A stretch of DNA of 64,000 nucleotides from Candidatus Kapaibacterium sp. (GCA_026003475.1 BPHJ01000001.1:1946501-2010500), one strand, 5' to 3'; counted from the first letter of the stretch, positions 17,971-29,974 are shown. Notes: a model not told the origin generated them from the letters alone. Translations and numbers: made by a program.

Positions 17971-17998
17971 CGCTCACCACTCACCACTCGCCGCTCGC
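17971..17998 (-). repeat. Intergenic heptamer array, 4 units
   Basis: Units CGCTCAC, CACTCAC, CACTCGC, CGCTCGC. It starts ten bases after a stop codon, is preceded by AAACTCCCC and is followed by a TTTTTGCC run. Confidence 0.8.
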
Positions 17999-18024
17999 CA
18001 TTTTTGCCAGGCGGATGTCCTTCG

Positions 18025-18042
18025 GAAAAGAACGTTATTTTC
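18025..18042. promoter_or_regulatory. Palindrome upstream of the DUF4143 ATPase
   Basis: An 18-base near-perfect palindrome, GAAAAnAACGTTnTTTTC, lies 48 bases before the preferred start of the ATPase gene. A second, wider inverted pair (TGTCCTTC and GAAGGACA) brackets it. It could be an operator; no regulator can be named. Confidence 0.4.
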
Positions 18043-18089
18043 GCCATGTGACCTTTACAGAAGGACACACGATTGCTAACCTGTCCGCC

Positions 18090-19412
18090 ATGGCATTGCA
18101 CCCGATTCTGCAAGAAAAACTTGTCGCTGGCTTCGAGCCGGTCAGGCTCGAAGAGCTGACCCGAAGGGACGCACGGCTGCCTGCCATCAAGAACAAGGTC
18201 CATACAGTGCTCGGCATGCGGCGGGTCGGCAAAACCACCTTCTTGCGCCAGGTGCAGCAGGAACAGCAGCAGGCGCTTGCCCCAGAACGGGCGGTGTACG
18301 TAAGCTTCGATGACGATCGTCTGGCGGACCTGCCGCTTTCGCAGCTCGATGCGCTCGTGGAGGAGTACTACCGCACGTTTCCCCATCTCCGTGGTCGCGA
18401 GCTCGTGTGGTGGTTTTTCGATGAGATACAGGTGGTTGCAGGCTGGGAGCGGTTCGTCCGGCGATTGATGGACACGGAAAAGGTGGCGGTGGTCGTTTCC
18501 GGTTCCTCAGCTCGTCTTCTCTCCCGCGAGGTCCATACTTCCTTGCGGGGCCGCGGATTTGAAACGGTTCTACGCCCCTTTAGCTTCCGCGAATTCCTTC
18601 GTCACCGGAACGAAGAGCCGACCAAACCCCTCGCGCGCCTGAGTGCGGCCGAGCGCTCGCTCATCGAGAAGCGCGTGCTCGAATATCTGCAGGTGGGTGG
18701 GTTCCCCGAGGCTCAGGGGTTGGATCTGCGCCTGCGCATTCAACTGCTGCAGAGTTATGTGGACACGCTGCTTCTGCGCGATGTGGTCGAGCGCTACCAG
18801 GTGAGCCAGATCGCTGCGCTTCGCTCGATTACTCGGACTTGTCTGCGCAACCCGGCCGCGCTCCAGAGTGCGCACGCTCTCTACCGCGACCTCAAATCCC
18901 AGGGGTATGCTGTTTCCAAAGACACGGTACACGCCCTTCTCGGATACCTGGTGGATGCCTTTTTGCTGACGCTTGTGCCGCTGGCGACGGACTCTGAACG
19001 GCAGCGTAATGCCAATCCGCGCAAAATCTATCCTGCTGACCCAGGGCTGATTCATGCGTTCGATACGAGCGGTCGCGCTAATCTGGGGCGTGCCTTGGAA
19101 ACAGCGGTGCTAAACGCCTTGGTCTCACAAGGGGCGGAGGTGGGCTATGTGAAGACTGATGAAGGATTCGAGGTAGATTTTCTCGCGCGCATCCCCGGCA
19201 AGAGGGAACTACTCATCCAGGTATGTGCGGACCCGACCCAGCCAGAGGTTCTCGAACGCGAAGTGCGTGCACTCGACGCAGCAGCTCGCACCCATCCTCG
19301 CGCCGAGCGGATTCTGATTGTGCTGACGCGAGACCAAGCAATTCAGGTGTCGCCCGGCACCATTCGGGTGTGTGCAGCATACGAATGGTTTCTGGAGGAA
19401 GATCTGTTCTAG
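18090..19412 (+). CDS. AAA ATPase with DUF4143 C-terminal domain
   Basis: About 440 residues from the ATG at 18090 (MALHPILQEKL); the frame is open from 18015 but the palindromic region precedes the chosen start. Walker A is GMRRVGKTT near residue 42 and Walker B is VWWFFDEIQ near residue 110. The sensor segment VVVSGSSARLL and the LRPFSFREFL and YLQVGGFPEAQ segments are typical of the DUF4143 ATPase family. A PD-(D/E)XK-like pattern near the C-terminus (EVGYVKTDEGFEVDFLA) is also usual for it. Family members are widespread and poorly understood; some occur in genomic islands. The gene is bracketed by direct repeats, the methylase tails at 17830 and 19455, each followed by a heptamer array, which suggests it arrived or was duplicated as a unit. 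Confidence 0.88.
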   Translation: MALHPILQEKLVAGFEPVRLEELTRRDARLPAIKNKVHTVLGMRRVGKTTFLRQVQQEQQQALAPERAVYVSFDDDRLADLPLSQLDALVEEYYRTFPHLRGRELVWWFFDEIQVVAGWERFVRRLMDTEKVAVVVSGSSARLLSREVHTSLRGRGFETVLRPFSFREFLRHRNEEPTKPLARLSAAERSLIEKRVLEYLQVGGFPEAQGLDLRLRIQLLQSYVDTLLLRDVVERYQVSQIAALRSITRTCLRNPAALQSAHALYRDLKSQGYAVSKDTVHALLGYLVDAFLLTLVPLATDSERQRNANPRKIYPADPGLIHAFDTSGRANLGRALETAVLNALVSQGAEVGYVKTDEGFEVDFLARIPGKRELLIQVCADPTQPEVLEREVRALDAAARTHPRAERILIVLTRDQAIQVSPGTIRVCAAYEWFLEEDLF

Positions 19413-19454
19413 CCTTCGCTACCCTGTGACGTTGTTCGGTCGTAGTTCTTCATT

Positions 19455-19637
19455 GCCGATGAGCGGGCTCGGGTGCTCGTGGATCGCATGCCGCTGGAGT
19501 GGCCGCGCGATGCAGTGGCGTACATCCTGGACCAATTCCCCATCGTCTGCCGCAGGGACGAGGAGCGGTATGGCACCTACCGCACCAAGGAGACAATCCA
19601 TGCGCTCTACGATGCGATGCAGCATAGACGGAGCTGA
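19455..19637 (+). pseudogene. C-terminal remnant of a methylase gene, copy 2
   Basis: Sixty codons with a stop encode [20 protein letters not shown] and [12 protein letters not shown], ending YDAMQHRRS. It matches copy 1 at 17830 at all but about five of 43 shared residues and extends further upstream. No start is present. Confidence 0.7.
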
Positions 19638-19646
19638 GAAACTCCC

Positions 19647-19702
19647 CATTCGCCATTCGCCACTCGCCATTCGCTACTCGCCACTCCCCACTCGCCACTC
19701 GC
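19647..19702 (-). repeat. Intergenic heptamer array, 8 units
   Basis: Eight units of YATTCGC type with CACTCGC, TACTCGC and CACTCCC variants, nine bases after a stop codon and 13 bases before the next start. The number of units is outside the 4/7 pattern seen inside genes. Confidence 0.85.
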
Positions 19703-19715
19703 TAATTTTGCCCCA

Positions 19716-22700
19716 ATGCCAAGCATTCTCGACTTTCACGACAGCGTCCTCGGCGAGTACAGCGATTTTGTCCGCTCGTTTCTGCACATTGCCGACGAGC
19801 GCGTGCGGGAGTTTGTCGATCATGAGCTGCAGCACGGGCGGCATCTTTGGCCGGAGCCGATGGTGCAGATCAGTCCAGCCTACGCACGTGCGGCAGATGT
19901 TGATCAGCTCGCCCAGCGCGGGGTACTCCATCCCGACACACAAGCGACGTTCCGGACTTCGAGTGGAGAACCGTTTGTGCTCTACCAGCACCAGGTCGAG
20001 GCATTCGAGCGAGTTTCGCAGCGCAGGAGCATCGTGGTCACGACTGGGACGGGTTCGGGGAAGAGTTTGTGCTACTTTTTGCCGATCCTCGACGAGATCA
20101 TGCGCAATCCAGTGCGGGACAAAACAGTAGCGCTGCTGGTGTACCCGATGAACGCGCTGGTCAATTCGCAGGTGGAGGCGCTCCAGCGTTGGAAGCGCGT
20201 CTTCGAGGAGTACACCGGGCGGACGTTTCCGGTGACGTTTGCCAAGTACACGGGAGAAACGACCGAGCAAGAGCGGAACGCGATGCGGGAGCAGCCGCCG
20301 CACCTCATCTTGACCAACTACATGATGGTGGAGCTGATGCTCGTGCGGCCGGAGGATCGGCGATTCCTCGATGCAGCAGGCGGTGGTTTGCGCTATGTGG
20401 TCTTCGACGAACTGCATACCTACCGCGGACGGCAAGGAGCAGACGTAGCGATGCTCATCCGACGGTTGAAGGCGCGTGCGGCAACGCCCGACGTTGTGCA
20501 CATAGGCACTAGTGCGACGATGGTCTCGCAGCCGGGGGCGAGTGCTGCCGAGCGTCGGCAGGTCGTTGCGGAGTTCGCACGGCGTTTCTTCGGGCATCCG
20601 TTTACGCCGGATGACGTCATCGAGGAAACGCTCCAGCTGCCATCGAACAGCAGAACGCCAGCGCCGGAGGAACTCCGCACTGCGATTGAGGCTGGAAGCC
20701 AGGAAGGGATGGAGACCTTGCTCGGATGGGTTGAGCAGTACTTAGGGGTCGTGGTCGCCGGTGATGGTCGGATCGAACGTCGGCCGCCGACGACGATCGC
20801 CGAGGCTGCCGCTGCGCTTGCGCAGCTGACGGGCCAGTCCCTCGAACGCTGCGCCGATGCACTCAGCAAGACACTGGCCTGGGCGAGCAGCACGCGGCGT
20901 GTCGCGCTCAAGCTCCACCAGTTCATTGCCCAGAGTGGCGCAGTTCACGCAACGCTCGAAGCCGCCGATCGCCGCATGCTCACGCTCGACGAACAGATAC
21001 GCACAGCGGACAATCGGCTGTTGGCACCGCTCAAGTTCTGTCGCGTCTGCGGGCAGGAGTACTACTGCGTCGTCCTTGCGGATCGGTCCGTGCTCCCGCG
21101 GCATGACGGCCAGCAGGATTTGCCGCCTGAGGGGATGCCTGGCTACGCGATGCTCGCCGGCAATCCGCCCGTGGAGGATCCAGAGTTGCCCGAGGAGTGG
21201 CTCGATGCGCGAGGTTCGGTGAAGAAAGATTATCGCGACGCCGTGCCGCGCCTGCTCTGGGTTCGCCCCGACGGTCGCCTTGCCGAGAGCGGCAGCGATC
21301 CGGAAGCAACGGCGATGTGGTTTCAGCCGGAGCCGTTTCTGCTCTGCATGCGCTGCGGCGAGTACTACAGTCGCCGCGAGAGCGAATTCCGCAAGCTTGT
21401 TTCGCTCTCGAGCGAGGCGCGGTCGAGTGCGACGACGGTCTTGGCAGTCTCAGTGTTGCGCCACGCAGCGCGCACGGGGGCAGTGCGCCAGAAGCTGCTG
21501 ACGTTCACCGACAATCGCCAGGATGCATCGCTCCAGGCGGGGCACTTCAACGATTTCGTCCACGTGGCAGTTCTCCGCTCGGCGCTCATCAGTGCGCTTG
21601 AAGGGGCAGGCCCTGATGGGCTGACCCATGATGAAGTGGCAATGAAGACCGTCCGTGCTCTGCGAGGATCTGCGCAGGGGCTCCGGCTCTCCGACATCGC
21701 CCAGAACGCGCAGCTTGACGAGAATTCACCGGCGGCAGAGCGCGTCTGGGAGACGTTCACGGAGTTGACCGAATATCGGCTTATCCAGGATTTGCGGCGT
21801 GGCTGGCGGATCGTGCAGCCGAATTTGGAAGACGTCGGGCTGCTGCGCATCGAGTACGACGGATTAGATCGGCTCTGCGCTCGCGACGAGATTTGGCAGG
21901 GGACGGTCCTTGCCGGAACTTCTGTGGAGGAGCGGCAGGCAATCCTCTGGCCGCTGCTGGAGTACTTGCGCACGCAGCTTGCGATCGCGGTGCGTGTTCT
22001 CGAACCGGACTACCAGCGGCAGCTTCGCCGCCGCGCTGAGCAATTGCTCGGTGAATTCTGGGGACTTGATCCCGACAGCGATGAGTTGCATCCGGCTAAG
22101 TACGCAGTGCTCCCGGGGACATCGGAACGCCAGCGGCCGAGCGGCATCAGTCTCAGTGAGCGGAGCAAGGTTTGGCGTTTCCTGCGCCGACGGCTCGGAT
22201 TGGACAGTGCACAGCATCGGCCCGCACTGCAGGGACTGCTCGATGTGCTCACGCAACAGGGCTACCTCCGAAAGCTCGATCCGATCGGTGATCACCAACG
22301 GTACCAGCTCGATGTAACGTGCATCCGGTGGGTACGCGGTGACGGTACGCCGCCACCACTGGATCCGCTCGGTGGCCGTCACACCACTACGCGTACAGAG
22401 GCGATGCGGCCGATCAACGAGTTTTTCCGGCGCTTTTACTGCGAATCTGCTGCTGAACTTGCTACGTTCGAAGCGCGAGAGCACACTGCTCAGGTTGTCG
22501 CCAGTGGTGAGCGCCAGCGGCGTGAACGTCGGTTCCGCTGGGAAGACAGCGACTCCACCAAGGAACGCGAGCTTGGGCGGCGACTGCCCTACTTGGTCTG
22601 CTCGCCGACGATGGAATTGGGCATAGACATTGCTGATCTCGACGTGGTACATCTGCGGAATGTGCCACCATCACCAGCTAACTACGCGCAGCGGAGCGGG

Positions 22701-24770
22701 CGCGCTGGGCGCAACGGGCAAGCAGGGGTAATCTACACGTACTGCGGTGCACGCAATCCGCACGACCGATACTTTTTCCGCAATCGCGCGCAGATGGTCG
22801 CCGGGAGCGTCCGTGCGCCGATGCTGGATTTGGCAAACGAGAATTTGTTGCGTGTGCACCTCCACGCTCTCTGGCTGGCGCGGGTAAACGTGCCGCTGGG
22901 GAATTCGATCGAGAACGTCCTCGACCTTGAGCGTGCGGACTTGCCGTTGCGGGAGGACGTCCGTTTAGCGATGGAGCTCTCCGAACGTGATCGCCGGTCG
23001 CTGCGGGAGGAAATGCACCGCGTGCTCAGCAGCGACCGCGACGACCTCGAGAGTGTGCCGTGGTTTGGGGACGATTGGATCGATCGCATCCTCAAGGAAG
23101 CGCCGGCCACCTTCGATCGCGCATTCGATCGGTGGCGGGAGCTGTACCGCGCTGCTAACGAGCAACTCAGACGCGCTCGCATTGAGGAGGACCGCTCCCG
23201 CAACGACCGCGAGGGGCAGCAGCGTGCCAAACGCCGGCAGGACGAAGCGCGCCGCCAACTCAATCTACTGCTGCAAGTCAACGTCGCGCGGGAGGAAGGC
23301 GAGTTCTACCCCTATCGCTACCTTGCCAGCGAAGGCTTCTTGCCCGGGTACAACTTCCCGGCGCTACCGGTGCGTGCCTGGATCCCGCGTGGCGACGGTG
23401 AGTTCATCGCTCGTCCGCGCGCTGTGGCGTTGCGTGAACTGGCGCCAGGGAATTTTCTCTACCACGAAGGCGCCAAGTGGGAAGTGGTCGGCTTTCAACT
23501 TCCGCCCGGTGGGTTAGCCGAGCGGAAATTCACCGTGCGGCTCTGCCACCGATGCGGCGGATTTTCGCCATTCGATGCCGACCTCTGCGTGGTGTGTACT
23601 GAGCGGTTGACGTTGGAGCAGAGCGAGATGGTGTCGCTGTTGGATATGCCGAACGTCCGCACACGTCGCCGCGAGCGCATTACCTCGAACGAAGAAGATC
23701 GGCAGCGCTCGGGCTACAGCATCGAGACGTACTTCCAATTCAGCGTACTTCCAGGCAGCACGGAGGAAGCCACCGTCGAGCACGATGGCACCGCACTATT
23801 CCACCTGACGTATGCCCCGGCAGCACGACTGTTGCGGATCAACCATGGCTGGCGCGCCGCAAGTAGCAAAGGATTCCGCATTGACCTCGACACCGGTGAG
23901 ATCACCACAACCGATGCCTACGTGGATTCTCCCGCTGAGGATCGGCGCACAGTGGAGACGCTCCGCCTTGCGGTGCAGGATACGCAGAACATCCTCCTGG
24001 TACGCCCTGCCGATCCGGAACTCTTTTCGGACCGTGCCCTGGAAGTAAGCTTTCGCGCAGCACTGCTGCGTGGGCTGCAGCAAGCCTTCCAAGTGGATGA
24101 AAGTGAACTCGCAGCCGAATGTATCGGGTGCAAGGAGCGTCGAGCGATTCTGCTCTACGAGAACAGCGAAGGTGGTTGCGGTGTGCTTCGGCGGTTAGTT
24201 GGTCAAGCCGATGCACTCGCGCTCGTTGCAAAAGAAGCACTCGCAGCGGCGCACTTCGATGAATCCGGCAACGATTGCATGCCGTCGTGCACGACGGCAT
24301 GCTATGAGTGCCTGCTCAGCTACTCGAACCAACTCGATGCTCTCGTGCTCGATCGGCATCGGGTGCGGGAGTTGTTGGTCCGGCTTGCGCGTTCTTCGAC
24401 GCTACGGGAATCAGCAGGTGGGCGCTCCTACCAGGAACAGTTCGCATGGCTGGCATCGCAGCTTGACCGGCGGTCGGAGTTAGAGCGGCGGTTCCTTCGG
24501 GAGCTTGCCAACGGTCGGTACCGCTTGCCGGACGATGCGCAGCGAAGCATTGCTCAGCCGCGCTGTGTAGCGGACTTTTTCTACGAACCGAATGTTCTGA
24601 TTTTTTGCGACGGCACACCACACGACGAACCCCGACAGCACCAGCGGGATAACTTGCTGCGGGACCAGCTCATTGCATCAGGCTACCGTGTCATCACGAT
24701 CCGCTGGGATCAGTCGATCAGCGATCAAATTCGGCACTACCCCGACGTCTTCGGTCACAGAGCACAGTAA
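19716..24770 (+). CDS. 1684-residue DEAD/DEAH helicase with DUF1998 and nuclease-like tail (DruE / DrmA-DrmB-like)
   Basis: A giant superfamily 2 helicase. Walker A is TTGTGSGKSLCYF (about residue 108), the DEAH-equivalent box is VFDELHTYRG (about 230), and the arginine-finger motif is QRSGRAGRNG (about 991). Cysteine pairs at about 441 (CRVCGQEYYC), 545 and 1277 suggest zinc binding. The DUF1998 region has CIGCKERRAILL (about 1470) and CMPSCTTACYECLLSY (about 1521). The last 70 residues (FYEPNVLIFCDGTPHDE, then GYRVITIRW) look like a Vsr/PD-(D/E)XK nuclease core. Helicases with DUF1998 are the signature of Druantia (DruE), and the split equivalents DrmA and DrmB are the core of DISARM. It probably unwinds or translocates on invading DNA. 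It sits downstream of the methylase set, separated by remnants and an array. Confidence 0.85.
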   Translation: MPSILDFHDSVLGEYSDFVRSFLHIADERVREFVDHELQHGRHLWPEPMVQISPAYARAADVDQLAQRGVLHPDTQATFRTSSGEPFVLYQHQVEAFERVSQRRSIVVTTGTGSGKSLCYFLPILDEIMRNPVRDKTVALLVYPMNALVNSQVEALQRWKRVFEEYTGRTFPVTFAKYTGETTEQERNAMREQPPHLILTNYMMVELMLVRPEDRRFLDAAGGGLRYVVFDELHTYRGRQGADVAMLIRRLKARAATPDVVHIGTSATMVSQPGASAAERRQVVAEFARRFFGHPFTPDDVIEETLQLPSNSRTPAPEELRTAIEAGSQEGMETLLGWVEQYLGVVVAGDGRIERRPPTTIAEAAAALAQLTGQSLERCADALSKTLAWASSTRRVALKLHQFIAQSGAVHATLEAADRRMLTLDEQIRTADNRLLAPLKFCRVCGQEYYCVVLADRSVLPRHDGQQDLPPEGMPGYAMLAGNPPVEDPELPEEWLDARGSVKKDYRDAVPRLLWVRPDGRLAESGSDPEATAMWFQPEPFLLCMRCGEYYSRRESEFRKLVSLSSEARSSATTVLAVSVLRHAARTGAVRQKLLTFTDNRQDASLQAGHFNDFVHVAVLRSALISALEGAGPDGLTHDEVAMKTVRALRGSAQGLRLSDIAQNAQLDENSPAAERVWETFTELTEYRLIQDLRRGWRIVQPNLEDVGLLRIEYDGLDRLCARDEIWQGTVLAGTSVEERQAILWPLLEYLRTQLAIAVRVLEPDYQRQLRRRAEQLLGEFWGLDPDSDELHPAKYAVLPGTSERQRPSGISLSERSKVWRFLRRRLGLDSAQHRPALQGLLDVLTQQGYLRKLDPIGDHQRYQLDVTCIRWVRGDGTPPPLDPLGGRHTTTRTEAMRPINEFFRRFYCESAAELATFEAREHTAQVVASGERQRRERRFRWEDSDSTKERELGRRLPYLVCSPTMELGIDIADLDVVHLRNVPPSPANYAQRSGRAGRNGQAGVIYTYCGARNPHDRYFFRNRAQMVAGSVRAPMLDLANENLLRVHLHALWLARVNVPLGNSIENVLDLERADLPLREDVRLAMELSERDRRSLREEMHRVLSSDRDDLESVPWFGDDWIDRILKEAPATFDRAFDRWRELYRAANEQLRRARIEEDRSRNDREGQQRAKRRQDEARRQLNLLLQVNVAREEGEFYPYRYLASEGFLPGYNFPALPVRAWIPRGDGEFIARPRAVALRELAPGNFLYHEGAKWEVVGFQLPPGGLAERKFTVRLCHRCGGFSPFDADLCVVCTERLTLEQSEMVSLLDMPNVRTRRRERITSNEEDRQRSGYSIETYFQFSVLPGSTEEATVEHDGTALFHLTYAPAARLLRINHGWRAASSKGFRIDLDTGEITTTDAYVDSPAEDRRTVETLRLAVQDTQNILLVRPADPELFSDRALEVSFRAALLRGLQQAFQVDESELAAECIGCKERRAILLYENSEGGCGVLRRLVGQADALALVAKEALAAAHFDESGNDCMPSCTTACYECLLSYSNQLDALVLDRHRVRELLVRLARSSTLRESAGGRSYQEQFAWLASQLDRRSELERRFLRELANGRYRLPDDAQRSIAQPRCVADFFYEPNVLIFCDGTPHDEPRQHQRDNLLRDQLIASGYRVITIRWDQSISDQIRHYPDVFGHRAQ

Positions 24771-24777
24771 AACTCCC

Positions 24778-24798
24778 CACTCCCCACTTGCCACTCTC
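24778..24798 (-). repeat. Degenerate intergenic heptamer array, 3 units
   Basis: CACTCCC, CACTTGC, CACTCTC, preceded by AAACTCCCC just after the helicase stop, the same leader as at 17964 and 19639. It is the right-most member of the family. Confidence 0.6.
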
Positions 24799-24803
24799 CC
24801 CTG

Positions 24804-25124
24804 GCGTGGCTGCGCTCGCTGACCGACGCTCGTTCGGAGCTGGAACGACGCTTCCTCGACCTGCTGGATATGCACGGCGGGCGTCTCCCCGACGACGCAC
24901 AGAAAAAAATCCCAGAGGTGCGCTGCATCGCCGATTTCTTCTATGAGCCCAACGTGTGCATCTTCTGCGACGGCTCTGTCCATGATGAGCCGGCGCAGGC
25001 GGCTCGGGATCGCGACGTGCGGGCAGAACTCGTGCGGCGGGGCTACCGCGTGATCGTCATCCGTTACGACCGCGATCTGTTGGAGCAGATCAGGAAGTAC
25101 CCTGAGGTATTCGGCATTCGCTAG
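24804..25124 (+). pseudogene. Second, truncated copy of the giant helicase's nuclease-like tail
   Basis: About 106 codons in one frame encode [48 protein letters not shown] and [10 protein letters not shown]. This is closely parallel to the end of the preceding 1684-residue protein but clearly diverged, so it comes from a related gene and is not a recent duplicate. The upstream 1500 residues are missing. An ATG at 24870 would allow an 84-residue protein carrying the nuclease-like core alone. Confidence 0.75.
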
Positions 25125-25170
25125 CAGGGTCAGCACGCGTGGTTCAGGCAAATGGGGTGGGCTAACCCCA

Positions 25171-25374
25171 ATGTATATTGCTCAGGAACTTGAGCAGACT
25201 GTCCGAGCGAATGTTTCGATTGACTGGGCGGTACGCGAAAACGTTCGCGCCAACCTGCGGCGGCTTGAGGTAGGCTACAGCAGGGGCACAAAGCAACGAG
25301 CGTTGGCAGTGTTCATTACACCGACAACAACCCTGCGAGCGTTGAAGGTTACAGAATTCGGCGATCTGCGATGA
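25171..25374 (+). pseudogene. C-terminal remnant of a type I restriction subunit (hsdR)
   Basis: The frame begins with [20 protein letters not shown], a close match to the conserved C-terminal helix of HsdR proteins with DUF3387 (VRNNVTIDWTLRENVRAKLR). After LRRL the expected KRILRKYGYPP segment is replaced by unrelated sequence. Together with the hsdM head at 9303 it suggests a destroyed type I operon. Confidence 0.6.
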
Positions 25375-25502
25375 TGTCGCAAGCGGAACTACGCTCCTTC
25401 TGGAGCCTTTCGACCGAGGAGGTGCTGGCTGCATTGCAGTCGTCGCCCAACGGTCTGGCAGCGTCCGCTGCCACCGAACGCCTGTGCCCGCATCGGACAT
25501 AG
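25371..25502 (+). pseudogene. N-terminal remnant of a P-type cation ATPase
   Basis: A 43-codon frame encodes ELRSFWSLSTEEVLAALQ followed by SSPNGLAASAATERL, the standard opening of magnesium/calcium-type P-type ATPases (FWSLSxEEVLxxLxSSPxGLS). It ends at TAG with no trace of the rest. Bases 25503-25668 hold nothing recognisable. Confidence 0.6.
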
Positions 25503-25668
25503 CGTGGCGGAGGCTGTCAAGCGATTGTTCTACAGGCACGAGCGCCAGTAAGTTGGTCGCTAAGATACATCGGACAGGTGCAGGAAGAGGAGTTTAGAAG
25601 TCGCGCACATATGGAAAACAGTATCTTTGCGCAATACGAGACCAGGGCTCGGAGTTCAGTTGTCATAG

Positions 25669-26553
25669 ATGCATGCCGCCGCCAAAAAGCAGCAGTCGGC
25701 GCTCCAGCGATACACCCACTGGCGTGCACTACAAGCTCAGAGACCGACGCCACTGATGCTTGTCGTCGTTATCAGCGCTTGCGTGATCCGCTGGGCGGAC
25801 GTTCATTTTGGTTATGCGTGGGTCCGCGCGTTATTTCCCCAGAATTCGGGGGCTCTCCCCGCGGTGATTGCCGAGCTGGTATCCCTTCTCTGGTACGTTC
25901 TGCCGGTCGCTGGTGTGGTGTGCATTCTCCATGGACGGCAGAAAGTATGGAGCGAGCTTGGATTAGCTGGGACGGTTTGGAAAGCTGTTGGCTATGCGTT
26001 TGCTTTTAGCTTTCCTATGTTGCTTTGGTACGCATGGGCCGGTCGGGCGGTGGAGATCTCGGCAGTGCCTCTTCTGGTTTTGGCGCAGCTACGTGCTGCA
26101 TTTCGCGAGGAAGTCTTCTACCGCGCGTTTCTTTTTGGCCAGCTATTTCGCCACGGACGGTGGGGGTTCATTCCTGCTGCAGGGTTGAATGCAATGGTCT
26201 TTGCTTCCAGCCATCTCTACCAGGCGACAAGTCTGCTTGAGGGCGCGGCGATCTTCGCGGTGACATTTGTCGGTGCAGCTTGGTTTGCTTGGCTCTATGT
26301 GGCGTGGGGATATTCGGTGTGGCTGCCGGTGGGGCTGCACTTTTTCATGAATGTGTGGTGGGAGTTGTTTCGCATAGGGGAAACGGCATTCTCCGGGTCT
26401 TTGGGTGTCGAGGTGGCGCGCGTGCTCACAGTAGGAGCGAGCGTTGCTTGGACTGTGTGGAGCGTGCGGCGACGCGGCGCACAGCTTCTGCCACCTGGCA
26501 GCCTCTGGTGGCGCAACAGAGACGGAGGAAACAATACCAACGCACCTGCATAA
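25669..26553 (+). CDS. CPBP-family intramembrane glutamic protease
   Basis: A 294-residue membrane protein with about seven hydrophobic segments. The three catalytic motifs of the CPBP/Rce1 family are present: EEVFYR (about residue 147, EExxxR), VFASSH (FxxxH-type) and HFFMNVWWE. Enzymes of this family cleave within the membrane, process prenylated proteins in eukaryotes, and in bacteria act in bacteriocin immunity, scaffolding or unknown processing. It stands between the two halves of the defence island with no overlap to either neighbour. No direct sequence link to the defence genes is visible. Its start at the ATG 25669 is the first one in frame. Confidence 0.85.
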   Translation: MHAAAKKQQSALQRYTHWRALQAQRPTPLMLVVVISACVIRWADVHFGYAWVRALFPQNSGALPAVIAELVSLLWYVLPVAGVVCILHGRQKVWSELGLAGTVWKAVGYAFAFSFPMLLWYAWAGRAVEISAVPLLVLAQLRAAFREEVFYRAFLFGQLFRHGRWGFIPAAGLNAMVFASSHLYQATSLLEGAAIFAVTFVGAAWFAWLYVAWGYSVWLPVGLHFFMNVWWELFRIGETAFSGSLGVEVARVLTVGASVAWTVWSVRRRGAQLLPPGSLWWRNRDGGNNTNAPA

Positions 26554-26628
26554 TTTTGGCATCGAAGCATGCGCAGAGAGCAGTAGCCACTTAGCACATT
26601 GCCAGATGCATGGCGCAGTCGAACCTCT

Positions 26629-29970
<3,342 letters not shown>

Positions 29971-29974
29971 AACG

